Shown in pieces: positions 8,832 through 16,973 of a stretch of DNA of 64,000 nucleotides (the stretch's first letter is position 1; the number at the start of each line of letters is the position of its first letter). The stretch lies in assembly GCF_028745505.1 (NCBI RefSeq), contig NZ_JAQZZL010000002.1:2046001-2110000 (forward strand), in the 5' to 3' direction. The position numbers and the translations under genes were made by a program. Below the pieces are notes generated by a model. The model was not told the DNA's origin. It worked only from the letters and a program-made list of their open reading frames with translations, and did no database searches. Origin of the DNA: Lentisphaera marina (GTDB lineage Bacteria > Verrucomicrobiota > Lentisphaeria > Lentisphaerales > Lentisphaeraceae).

Positions 8832-11800
8832 ATGAAAGATTTAGAGAAAGCTCGTTTACAAACGGGAACCAAAGCCACTTTTCGCAACCGTGAACAACTC
8901 GTAAAATACCTCAACCTTCGCTTGTCTTTACTAGGAGAGCCCACGACACTTGATGATGAAGAGATGGGCATTGCCCACAATATCATTAATAATATCCAAG
9001 CGCGCAAACGCTTTTCTAAAACAGAATTATCGCCGGTCGACACGCGTATTCAAAATTACATCAATGACTTAATCGGTGCTGACAAAGTCAGCCTCCCTGC
9101 GACCAGCTATTCTCTAGATATTTACGGTATGGCTCGTGAACTTTCTCTCCCCCCTGACGCTAAAGAATATAAAACTCCCTATGTCAACTCCGTTCGTATC
9201 AAGCAGGGTGTTTTACACAATCCCAAAAATGACCGTCGTACTACCAAAGGTGTTTTTCACATTGTCGAAGGTGATATCCCTGTTCCATTTGATAAAAAAG
9301 AAGTTCCCGTAGCCATTTTTGAAAAAATGCTTCATCACTCCTTTAATGATGTCCCCGATGAACTCATGCGCATACCTTTCACAAGTAAACTCTCTAAACC
9401 CGCGCATGCTTTCACCTCACTTCTTCTTCGTCCATTGGTTGTCCCGTCTATCCCTGGCTTCACTTCTGCCAAATCTCTTGAGATTCGTTTCTTTGCACCT
9501 GCAGGCCTCGTTTCTAGCCTTGATTTCGTCGAATCTATTTTTGGCAATGGTGGAGATCCTTATCAAGCTGAAAATGATGCAGCTTTGGATCCTGAAACAT
9601 GGACGGGGCACACTGGCTGCGTCATTTTAGCTCCGCAGCTCCTCACACTCACCAAAAAAGAATTAGGCTTGCCTAAATTTTCTGATGCTAGCGAACGCCA
9701 AAAACGCGATGGTATGTGTTGGACCAAAGACGATGAACTCTATAATGATGGTCAACCCTTTAAGATCTGTTCTCGCAATAAAGATGGACAAGTCATTACT
9801 ATCATTACCGACAACTATTTTGGTTATTGTAAGAAAGAAGTCAAAACTCAAATATCCTATTCCGCCAACCTCTTTGGTTTAGCAGAAGAAGAACATGCAG
9901 GTGGTGCCCTTGCCCTCCCACGTTACCACTTGGCGAGTAAAATTTCTGCAAGCGTTTTAAACAAAGACCCCGAAGCCACATTTGAAAAAATGATGCAAGC
10001 TTTGGGTGATAATGCTGAGCATAAACGATTGGGCTACGCCATCGACAAAAACTTCAGCAATATTTTTTACCTTCCCAATGATGCTTACTTTGATCTCTCT
10101 ACACAAAGAGTTTCTTGGGGTGATGAACTGAGTATCCCCATTGCCGAGAACGCTCACTATGTTCTAGCCAATGGCTATAAAGTCTCTCTCGAAAAACATC
10201 CTTACACAGATTCATGGAGACTTGTGGGAACTGAAGCAGAAGGAACCTTGTGTCACAAGCCCTGTACCGTTTCTGGTGGTGGTAAATCCGAGATCTCAAA
10301 ATCTCTTTCAAATGCCACTTTTGCTGGCCCCGTTTTTGTCAATCAATTTCATGATGACATGAAACAGGTTGAAGAGATTATCAACCGCACCTATCGCGGA
10401 CGCTTTAAAGACTCAGGGCCCTCCGATCCTATGAGCCGTCCTATCCTCAGCCCTGAAAGGAGTTTGGGTTCAGTCATCAAACTACTCACGCCACTTTCAA
10501 AATATAGCGAATCCTATAATAGCTGGCTTCGTTCTATTCCTGGTTATATAAAAGCAATTGTCTTTATGGTGAAGCGCTTTTATCGCGAAGAATGGGGACA
10601 AGATTGGCAAAGTCATTTCTCCGTTGATGAAGTCAATGGCGAAAATGGTCACGAACTAAAATGCGACAACCGCAAACTCACGGGAATTTACTTGCGAGTT
10701 GCGCAAAATAATGACAGCAGCTGGCGCACATTTAAACTTCGCCAAGACTTCCTGCCAAGCTATAAAATCCAATGGGAAGATGATATTTCTGCTTCGGCAG
10801 TGGTTCCAAGCGATGCCTTAGTCGGCTTAAATAGCGACTATACTAATCCAAGTGTTAAAATTGTAGAGAACTGTGAATTCCGTTTTTTCCAACGTCCTGA
10901 CGACGCCATCATCCGTGGTTTCGATCACGAAGCAGAGGCCGACCTTGCCAGTGACAATCTTTTTGTTTGCAACTTCGAAGCTCTCCCAGCTGAGAAAGCC
11001 AAAGAAATGCTGGAACACAGTATTCAGCTTTCTGAATACACCGATGTCATGCAAAATAATATTAAAGAAGCAGCCCAAGGCGACAATTTCTTTGTGGCTT
11101 CAGATGCTCCACGAATCGTTAATGGTGCTCCGTCAAAAAATCCTCGCTACTTACAAACTCGTGGAGACCTCTATTCCCAAGAACCCCATTATCTCGCAGA
11201 AGTCTCAGCAAGAATTGCTCGTCAACTCACACCGGAGCAAGCCCTCTACAATCCTGTTAATGCCGTTCTTCCTGGTCGACGCAACAATCCCGCGGAACCA
11301 GGAATTCGTCCGCTCGCCGTCTATAACCCACTTCACTACCAAGAACTCCCTGAACTTTTCATGGATTTCATTTGTAGCTTAACAGGCAAATCCCCCTCTA
11401 CTACTGGGGCTGGATCTGAAGGCGCACTCACCAAAGGGCCTTTTAACTGCCTTCCTGCAACAGCGGACTTAAACAATGCCTTGCTATCCTATATCCTAAC
11501 GGGCTATCAAGCTTTTTCTTCAGCTGCTGGCTTTATTGGCAAGCGCTATAAACTCGATCATGACATCAGTTTAATTATCCCAGAAATTTGGGCTCGTCTC
11601 ACGTCTCAAGAACGCGATGCTGAGTACCTCATCAAAAATTCTTTCCTTGAGAAAATTGATGATTTTGAACATGCTGGCGAAGCAGTTAAAGCGAGTCGCT
11701 TGGGCTATCGAATTACTAAAGAGTTCACAACCCGTTTCATGGGGAAAATCTTCGATAACCCTCACACTATTTTCCCTGGCGATATGCTCCGCCCGGAGAT

Positions 11801-12236
11801 TCAATCTATGGAAGATTTTGTCGATGGCATTAATAATATCGTAGAGAATCAGACGCTCATTGCGCAACGCTTTATTGATGAAGGCTCTGCGGAAACTGCC
11901 ATCCCTCCTCTCAAAGCTCTTGTTCACATTATGGCCAATGGTGAATACGAAGGTATGACAATTGATGCCCCAAAATTCCGCGAACTCTTTTCAAGAGAGC
12001 ATGTCATTGCAAGTGATTGGTATAAAGCCCGCATTAATGCGAAAGTCGCAAAAGATGAAAAAGCTCGTCTTCAACATATTGCTTACCTCAATGAGAAATT
12101 AGAGAAACTGAATATCCGTGAAGAAACTCGTCGTACTCTTGAAGAAAGATTAAAGATACTTAAGCAAAAAGTAAGGAAAAAAGATCAAGTCTCTAAACTC
12201 ACTGGAAGCTTAGGCGCAGATCCAATCTCGATATAA
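8832..12236 (+). CDS. Probable PPi-type phosphoenolpyruvate carboxykinase
   Basis: A single 1134-residue protein with no signal peptide or membrane span. The length and a P-loop-like SGGGKSEISK (near residue 480), preceded by CHKPCTV, recall the PPi-dependent PEP carboxykinases of Propionibacterium and Entamoeba (about 1130-1200 aa), which interconvert oxaloacetate/PPi and PEP/phosphate/CO2. This recognition is from memory of the family and is not proven. A later conserved-looking stretch is TKGPFNCLPATADLNNALL. The ATG at 8832 has GGAG 7 nt upstream; the in-frame TTG at 8820 is less likely. The lysine-rich, helical C terminus is typical of a soluble enzyme. The malic enzyme lies 6 kb away. 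Confidence 0.55.
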   Translation: MKDLEKARLQTGTKATFRNREQLVKYLNLRLSLLGEPTTLDDEEMGIAHNIINNIQARKRFSKTELSPVDTRIQNYINDLIGADKVSLPATSYSLDIYGMARELSLPPDAKEYKTPYVNSVRIKQGVLHNPKNDRRTTKGVFHIVEGDIPVPFDKKEVPVAIFEKMLHHSFNDVPDELMRIPFTSKLSKPAHAFTSLLLRPLVVPSIPGFTSAKSLEIRFFAPAGLVSSLDFVESIFGNGGDPYQAENDAALDPETWTGHTGCVILAPQLLTLTKKELGLPKFSDASERQKRDGMCWTKDDELYNDGQPFKICSRNKDGQVITIITDNYFGYCKKEVKTQISYSANLFGLAEEEHAGGALALPRYHLASKISASVLNKDPEATFEKMMQALGDNAEHKRLGYAIDKNFSNIFYLPNDAYFDLSTQRVSWGDELSIPIAENAHYVLANGYKVSLEKHPYTDSWRLVGTEAEGTLCHKPCTVSGGGKSEISKSLSNATFAGPVFVNQFHDDMKQVEEIINRTYRGRFKDSGPSDPMSRPILSPERSLGSVIKLLTPLSKYSESYNSWLRSIPGYIKAIVFMVKRFYREEWGQDWQSHFSVDEVNGENGHELKCDNRKLTGIYLRVAQNNDSSWRTFKLRQDFLPSYKIQWEDDISASAVVPSDALVGLNSDYTNPSVKIVENCEFRFFQRPDDAIIRGFDHEAEADLASDNLFVCNFEALPAEKAKEMLEHSIQLSEYTDVMQNNIKEAAQGDNFFVASDAPRIVNGAPSKNPRYLQTRGDLYSQEPHYLAEVSARIARQLTPEQALYNPVNAVLPGRRNNPAEPGIRPLAVYNPLHYQELPELFMDFICSLTGKSPSTTGAGSEGALTKGPFNCLPATADLNNALLSYILTGYQAFSSAAGFIGKRYKLDHDISLIIPEIWARLTSQERDAEYLIKNSFLEKIDDFEHAGEAVKASRLGYRITKEFTTRFMGKIFDNPHTIFPGDMLRPEIQSMEDFVDGINNIVENQTLIAQRFIDEGSAETAIPPLKALVHIMANGEYEGMTIDAPKFRELFSREHVIASDWYKARINAKVAKDEKARLQHIAYLNEKLEKLNIREETRRTLEERLKILKQKVRKKDQVSKLTGSLGADPISI

Positions 12237-12412
12237 TACACGATTGTATACCTAAACTCACAAAAAGACTGAAATGACAAAAAAGAACACTTTTTTGCCG
12301 TTTTAGTGCAATAATCTCAATTTTGGTGACGTAGTATATGTTCAATATAACATAAAATGTAACACATTTTGTTTTCAAGCGTTTAGTGACACAAAGAAGT
12401 AAAGGATAAAAT

Positions 12413-14158
12413 ATGCTTATAGAACCATTTAAAAAAACATTGGCCATCGCCCTTTGTTTTACCTTCTCTATACCCTTATTAGGCGCACCTAATAAAGGCA
12501 AAGAAATTTATACTAAATCTTGTCTTGCGTGTCACGCTCCCAATGGCGGTGGTATTCCCGGACCTGCAGGTGGCCCGAATTTAACAATTTTAAAGAAAAA
12601 ATATGCTCACCAACAAATGCATGCTATCATGGATGGCAAACGTGGTGGTACTGGCAGCACGACCATGGCTAGTCTTTTAAAGGCGATGAAAATTACAAAG
12701 GCAGAAATGGATGCCGCATTAGATTATGCTCTCAAACTTCCTGCCGCACCATCACCACATGAAGAAATGGGCAATGCAAAAAAAGGTGCCCAAATCTTCA
12801 ATCAATGTACACACTGTCACGGTGCAACAGGAATGGGTTATCAAAATGCCGGACTCCCAGCACCTCGCTTAACAGGGCAATCCAACGCCTACCTTTATCA
12901 ACAGCTTAAAAATTTCAAATCAGGTGTGAGAAATGATGGCAGTGCAGGCTCCCAACAAATGGCGGCGGTTTTAAAGCCTTTAAATGATCAAGATCTAAAA
13001 GACTTAGTTGCCTATATATCAACACTTGATAATAGCCCTACTCCACTTAGTGACTTGAAATACAAAGTATATAAAGGTAGTTGGAAGAAACTTCCTGACT
13101 TTACTAAACTCAAACCCATCAAAGGTGGGACAATAACAAATGGCCTGATCGACCTTAAAGTTGCTGAACAAAAAAATGAATTTGGCATGGTTTTTGAAGG
13201 TATACTCAATGTTCCTGCAAAGGGAAAATATAAATTTCACTTAGCCTCTGATGATGGTGCAAAGCTTTACCTCAATGATCGTAGCAAAGCCATCGTCGAT
13301 AACGATGGCGTTCATCCTGCTAATGAAAAAGATAGTGCATGGGTTAACCTCCCCGCAGGTAAAACAAAAGTCATTGTCGATTACTTCGACCTCGCTGGTC
13401 AAACTAAATTAAGCCTCACTTGGAGTCGTCATAAAAACTTTGAGAAACGAGCCATCTCAGTTGATGTAATAGGCAAAAAGAAAAGTGGCCCCAATCTAAA
13501 GCCTATTGTCCTCGGTGCTAAAGACGGCAAGGCACTCGTTTTTAGGAATTTCTTAAACCAAGGCAATGCTCGTTCAATCGGAGTAAGTTTTCCAGGAAAC
13601 ATGAACATGATTTTCGATGCTTCTAATATGGCACTCGCATCATTTTGGTCGGGTCAATTTGTCGACATCGCTCCTATGTGGCACGGAAGAGGAGTGCGAT
13701 CCATTGCACCTGTCAGCTCAAACATGGCTCTACTACCATTGGATCTACAGTTTGCTGAACTCGCAAATTCCGATGATAAATGGCCTGTAGAATTAAATCG
13801 AAATTCTAATCAGAGAAGAACTCATTCCCTGCGTTTTAAAGGCTACAAGCTCGATAAAAACCGTTACCCTACTTTTATGTACTTGCTAGGAGATATCACT
13901 TTTGAAGATCGCTTTGATCCTCTTCCCGAGCAAGCTGGCATAAAGAGAACAATCAAAATCAAAGGGCAATCAAATAAGCTCTACTTCAGAGCGGCTATCG
14001 ATAAGATCACTAAAAATGAAGATAGCTATAAACTACCTTCATGTATAATGACTATCACAAATGCTGAACTTCGCCCCTTTGGTAAGGTACAGGAACTCCT
14101 GGTCCCCGTTAAACTTGCTAGCGGTGAAGCTCAAATCCAAATCCAATATTCTTTCTAA
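12413..14158 (+). CDS. Exported dihaem cytochrome c with PA14 domain
   Basis: Periplasmic or surface electron carrier. A signal peptide (residues 1-25) ends at LLGAPNK. Two class I cytochrome c domains follow with haem sites CLACH (37-41) and CTHCH (132-136). A PA14-like carbohydrate-binding domain lies at about 255-345 (YKFHLASDDGAKLYLND...LSLTW). The C-terminal 230 residues were not assigned. This mix of c-type haems and carbohydrate-binding folds is common in PVC bacteria. The next gene starts 11 nt downstream, so the two form an operon. Confidence 0.85.
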   Translation: MLIEPFKKTLAIALCFTFSIPLLGAPNKGKEIYTKSCLACHAPNGGGIPGPAGGPNLTILKKKYAHQQMHAIMDGKRGGTGSTTMASLLKAMKITKAEMDAALDYALKLPAAPSPHEEMGNAKKGAQIFNQCTHCHGATGMGYQNAGLPAPRLTGQSNAYLYQQLKNFKSGVRNDGSAGSQQMAAVLKPLNDQDLKDLVAYISTLDNSPTPLSDLKYKVYKGSWKKLPDFTKLKPIKGGTITNGLIDLKVAEQKNEFGMVFEGILNVPAKGKYKFHLASDDGAKLYLNDRSKAIVDNDGVHPANEKDSAWVNLPAGKTKVIVDYFDLAGQTKLSLTWSRHKNFEKRAISVDVIGKKKSGPNLKPIVLGAKDGKALVFRNFLNQGNARSIGVSFPGNMNMIFDASNMALASFWSGQFVDIAPMWHGRGVRSIAPVSSNMALLPLDLQFAELANSDDKWPVELNRNSNQRRTHSLRFKGYKLDKNRYPTFMYLLGDITFEDRFDPLPEQAGIKRTIKIKGQSNKLYFRAAIDKITKNEDSYKLPSCIMTITNAELRPFGKVQELLVPVKLASGEAQIQIQYSF

Positions 14159-14169
14159 GGAGATCCCAA

Positions 14170-15651
14170 ATGCTTAAAAAATTACTTTTCTTTTTTCTTC
14201 CTTTTGCGCTCTTCGCAGAAAGTGAAAACGATTATTACACAATTACCGACATCCCCGTTCCAGAAGGTTTCGAAGTCAGCTGTATTGATGTCCTTCCCGA
14301 GAATAAAATTGCTGTAGGTTCACGAAAAGGTGATATATACATCGTTGAAAATGCTTACGATAATGATCCGAAAAATGATAAATGGACTCTCTTTGCAACA
14401 GGTATTCACGAACCACTTGGTCTTTCCTACTACAAGGGTTGGCTCTGGTGTACTCAACGTCCCGAGGTCACTCGCATGAAGGATACCGATGGCGATGGTT
14501 TTGCGGATATTTATGAATGCATTAGCGATGACTGGGGAATTGACGGTAATTACCATGAGTACGCTTTTGGTACTAAGCACGATAAAGATGGTAACATCTG
14601 GGTTGTGCTTTGCCTCACTGGTTCAGGTGGTGCGGCCTCTGATTTCCGCGGTTGGTGTGTGCGTATCACTGAAGATGGCGAAATGATTCCAACAACTTCA
14701 GGCATTCGCTCCCCTGGTGGTATGGGCATTAACCACAAAGGTGATGTTTTCTATGGTGATAACCAAGGACTTTGGAATGGTACGAGCTGTGTCAAGCACC
14801 TCAAAATCGGCTCTTTCCAAGGAAACCCTACTGGTAATAGATACTATGCTTTAACTGACAAAATCGGTCCAAAGACTCCAGAGCCAAAATCAGGTAGTCG
14901 TATTGTCCTAGAAAGAGAGAAAATCAAAAACTTTGTCCCCCCTGCAGCTAATTTACCTCACCGTAAATTAGGTTCTTCAACAAGTGGTATAGCACTTGAT
15001 GATACAAACGGAAAATTTGGCCCATTTGAAAACCAACTCTTTGCCAACGATCAATGGGGCTCACTTATTTCCCGTTTAGCCTTAGAAGAAGTGAATGGTG
15101 TCTACCAAGGTATGTCTATTCTTTTCCGTGAAGGTTTTGGTTCCGGCAATGTCCCTGCTGTTATGGCTGAAGATGGTTCACTTTTTATTGGTGGTACCAA
15201 CCGTGGTTGGGCAAGTGCAGGCAAAAAACCTGGTGCTCTTGAGCGCGTCAACTGGACGGGTAAGATACCCTTTGAAATCCATAGTATGCAAATCACCAAA
15301 ACTGGCTTCAACCTGAATTTCACTAAAAAAGTTGATGCCTCATCCTTAAATCCTACCAGCATTAAAGCAAATGCTAATAGCTGGATCTATCAGAGTGGTT
15401 ATGGTAGCCCAGAAGTCGACCAAGTCGATCTTGAAATCACGGACCTTAAAGTCGCTGCTGATGGTATGTCAGCCCACATAACTTTAGATAAAATCTATAA
15501 AGGCCACAACCACAACTTCGATTTTTCAGCCATCAAATCTGCTGAAGGCAAAAACCTACTTCATAGTCAAGCTTACTACACCGTTAACGAAGTACTCGGC
15601 GAAGTTCACATCGTCCCTCCCAAAAATCCAGAGAAGAAGAAAAAGAAATAA
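14170..15651 (+). CDS. Exported beta-propeller protein, PVC-type dehydrogenase-like
   Basis: A secreted protein of 493 aa with signal peptide MLKKLLFFFLPFALFAES. The body has the repeated GNIWVVL/GDVFYGDNQG/SLFIGGTNRGW pattern of an NHL/sorbosone-dehydrogenase-like propeller, as in PVC putative membrane-bound dehydrogenases, but has no haem motif of its own. The upstream cytochrome could be the partner (inference). A calcium-loop-like DTDGDGFADIYE lies near residue 105. The C-terminal 110 residues form a separate beta-rich domain, and the last residues are lysine-rich. AAGGAG precedes the ATG. Confidence 0.75.
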   Translation: MLKKLLFFFLPFALFAESENDYYTITDIPVPEGFEVSCIDVLPENKIAVGSRKGDIYIVENAYDNDPKNDKWTLFATGIHEPLGLSYYKGWLWCTQRPEVTRMKDTDGDGFADIYECISDDWGIDGNYHEYAFGTKHDKDGNIWVVLCLTGSGGAASDFRGWCVRITEDGEMIPTTSGIRSPGGMGINHKGDVFYGDNQGLWNGTSCVKHLKIGSFQGNPTGNRYYALTDKIGPKTPEPKSGSRIVLEREKIKNFVPPAANLPHRKLGSSTSGIALDDTNGKFGPFENQLFANDQWGSLISRLALEEVNGVYQGMSILFREGFGSGNVPAVMAEDGSLFIGGTNRGWASAGKKPGALERVNWTGKIPFEIHSMQITKTGFNLNFTKKVDASSLNPTSIKANANSWIYQSGYGSPEVDQVDLEITDLKVAADGMSAHITLDKIYKGHNHNFDFSAIKSAEGKNLLHSQAYYTVNEVLGEVHIVPPKNPEKKKKK

Positions 15652-15670
15652 GCTAAAATCCCTTCAATAA

Positions 15671-15706
15671 AAAAGGCTAAAGTTACCATCAACTTTAGCC
15701 TTTTTC
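15671..15706 (+). terminator. Rho-independent terminator after the cytochrome/propeller operon
   Basis: A long stem AAAGGCTAAAGTT/AACTTTAGCCTTT around loop ACCATC, ending in a T run. Confidence 0.88.
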
Positions 15707-15734
15707 TATGTTTTTATTAGCCAGTAGACACCAA

Positions 15735-15850
15735 TTGAATATCGAAGGCATGCCATAAATTAGCCCCACTGCGGTAACTATTGGAAAAAAAGAGGGGGCC
15801 ATTTTTAGAAATGCCGAAGGCATGGTATAGAGCCCTAAGTCGTACCTTTG
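15735..15850. repeat. Degenerate direct repeat, possibly a dispersed REP-like element
   Basis: Two partial copies of a word around CGAAGGCATG occur about 80 bp apart (near 15742 and 15820), each followed by a short A/T stretch and GCCC. No gene is visible at 15707-15851. It does not fold as an attC and lacks the cassette-array ends. It could be a genome-wide repeat or the remnant of one. Confidence 0.3.
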
Positions 15851-15851
15851 G

Positions 15852-16253
15852 TTAGTGAGTCCAGTTTTCTATTTTTAATTCTTCTATTCGGTTGAACTCT
15901 TTTACATTGTTTGTCACAAGTGTGTAATCTAAAGATAGAGCATGAGCACCAATTAAAGTGTCTAGAGGACCAATAGGTGTTCCATTTTTTTCTAAATTAG
16001 CTCTTACACTTCCATATATTTCAGCAGCTTTATCGTCAAAGTCGTATATATCGATTGGACCTAGAAATTGAGTTAATGCAATTTTGTTTTTAAGTGGATG
16101 TGCACTTTTTGACACGCCATATTCCAATTCACTTAAAGTAATCGATGAAATACATACATCCGATACATTTAGTGTTCGTAGTTTCTGAATGACTTCAATA
16201 GGCTTTTGTTTGATTATATAAATACAAATATTTGTATCTAACATATATTTCAT
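15852..16253 (-). CDS. vapC: VapC-like PIN-domain toxin
   Basis: Ribonuclease toxin of a type II toxin-antitoxin pair, 133 aa. The PIN active-site acidic residues are visible: D6 in MLDTN, E42 in SELEYG and D98 in PLDTLIGAHAL. Its ATG overlaps the stop of the antitoxin gene as TAATG, so the two are translationally coupled. The pair lies beyond the last attC site of the integron, and no attC is visible on its 3' side. Confidence 0.92.
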   Translation of the reverse strand: MKYMLDTNICIYIIKQKPIEVIQKLRTLNVSDVCISSITLSELEYGVSKSAHPLKNKIALTQFLGPIDIYDFDDKAAEIYGSVRANLEKNGTPIGPLDTLIGAHALSLDYTLVTNNVKEFNRIEELKIENWTH

Positions 16254-16480
16254 TAAAGAGCTTCCCTCAATTGTTCTTGAGGTTGATTACGATCATTAAG
16301 AAAATCTTCAGAAAATTGATCAAGACTATCTGTTAATGATACCCATGGATCATCTTTTGGAAGTAATACTACCATATTCTCGAATCTTTTGATAAATACA
16401 TCTTCACCACTAAACCGACAATCTTTTGGTAATCTTACGGCTTGGCTTCTACCATTTTGAAATAGTTTTGCTGTTTGCAT
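16253..16480 (-). CDS. vapB: VapB-like AbrB/MazE-fold antitoxin
   Basis: A 75-aa antitoxin. The N-terminal swapped-hairpin DNA-binding motif AKLFQNGRSQAVRLPKDCRF is characteristic of VapB, and the acidic C terminus should wrap the PIN toxin. AGGAGA lies 7 nt before the ATG. A perfect 14-bp palindrome 18 nt upstream is the likely operator for autoregulation. Confidence 0.92.
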   Translation of the reverse strand: MQTAKLFQNGRSQAVRLPKDCRFSGEDVFIKRFENMVVLLPKDDPWVSLTDSLDQFSEDFLNDRNQPQEQLREAL

Positions 16481-16497
16481 TTTTAATCTCCTCTAAA

Positions 16498-16511
16498 TTG
16501 GTATATACCAA
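16498..16511. promoter_or_regulatory. Palindromic candidate operator of vapBC
   Basis: TTGGTATATACCAA is a perfect 14-bp inverted repeat directly upstream of vapB. Binding by VapBC is inferred from position. Confidence 0.55.
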
Positions 16512-16547
16512 GATATATCTCTTTAAGTGTTTTTTCAATTATTATTC

Positions 16548-16610
16548 ACTAACGTCTAAGCTGAGGGAGATTGAGCCTTAGCGAAAATCTTTCTTCCAGC
16601 TTCTTGTTCT
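16548..16610 (-). repeat. attC 37 (family III), last site of the array
   Basis: TAACGTCTAAGCTGAGG at the left end and CTTCTTGTTCT at the right, with an imperfect internal palindrome, as in the other family III sites. The right-hand core reads GTTCT instead of GTTAG. It is the attC farthest from intI and ends the cassette that carries the 35-aa peptide and the IS4 element. Confidence 0.85.
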
Positions 16611-16639
16611 GCTTTTTGATTTCTTGTGTATTTCAATGA

Positions 16640-16667
16640 TTGTTTAATACTGAATTAAAGCTATAAT
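16640..16667 (+). promoter_or_regulatory. Promoter of the 35-aa peptide gene
   Basis: TTGTTT (16640-16645), a 16-bp spacer and a perfect TATAAT (16662-16667). It drives transcription opposite to the cassette array and leaves a leader of about 75 nt before the ATG at 16752. Confidence 0.65.
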
Positions 16668-16751
16668 CGAGTTCGGTTTTTCACTTCCTTTTATTAATCG
16701 TTTTTCCATACCTAGCAATAGGTAAATCTAGGGAAAAAAGGAGGTGATGCA

Positions 16752-16859
16752 ATGCATAAGAGAAAACCGAAAAAAAAGAAGGCTGAAAGCTGGATTGTCT
16801 TGGCGGGACTCCATGCGATCAACCTGATCTTAAAGCTCATTGAATTATTTACTAGATAA
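16752..16859 (+). CDS. 35-aa basic/hydrophobic peptide, candidate type I toxin
   Basis: A 35-codon ORF with a near-perfect Shine-Dalgarno (AAGGAGGTGAT at 16738-16748), a promoter upstream and a terminator 13 nt after the stop: a complete short transcription unit. The first ten residues are almost all Lys/Arg. The rest (WIVLAGLHAINLILKLIELF) is one amphipathic or membrane helix. This is the layout of small membrane-damaging type I toxins. It is encoded on the strand opposite to most cassette genes, as is common for self-contained toxin cassettes. The toxin function is an inference. Confidence 0.6.
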   Translation: MHKRKPKKKKAESWIVLAGLHAINLILKLIELFTR

Positions 16860-16872
16860 TTCGTAAGCACGT

Positions 16873-16913
16873 GCCTCCAAGAGTTTTTCCCTTGCTTGGG
16901 GGCTTTTGTGTTT
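16873..16913 (+). terminator. Terminator of the 35-aa peptide gene
   Basis: A 9-bp stem GCCTCCAAG/CTTGGGGGC (one G-T pair) with a 13-nt loop, followed by TTTTGTGTTT. Confidence 0.75.
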
Positions 16914-16916
16914 ATA

Positions 16917-16944
16917 ATATTACTCATCTTTCGTTTTGATTCAA
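16917..16944 (-). promoter_or_regulatory. Possible antisense promoter facing the peptide gene
   Basis: On the minus strand, TTGAAT (16944-16939), a 16-bp spacer and TAATAT (16922-16917). Transcription would run leftward through the terminator and into the peptide mRNA, as for an antitoxin RNA. The match is moderate and in AT-rich DNA. Confidence 0.3.
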
Positions 16945-16973
16945 GTAGTAACGGTATTTTATATTTTTTCATT

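Noticed and set aside
15780..15856. attC site 3' of vapBC
   Set aside because: There is a GGTTAG-like end, but no matching TAACG arm and no internal palindrome of the attC type.
16712..16972. 86-aa minus-strand ORF
   Set aside because: It runs antisense through a promoter-peptide-terminator unit and has an odd composition; the plus-strand 35-aa unit is better supported.
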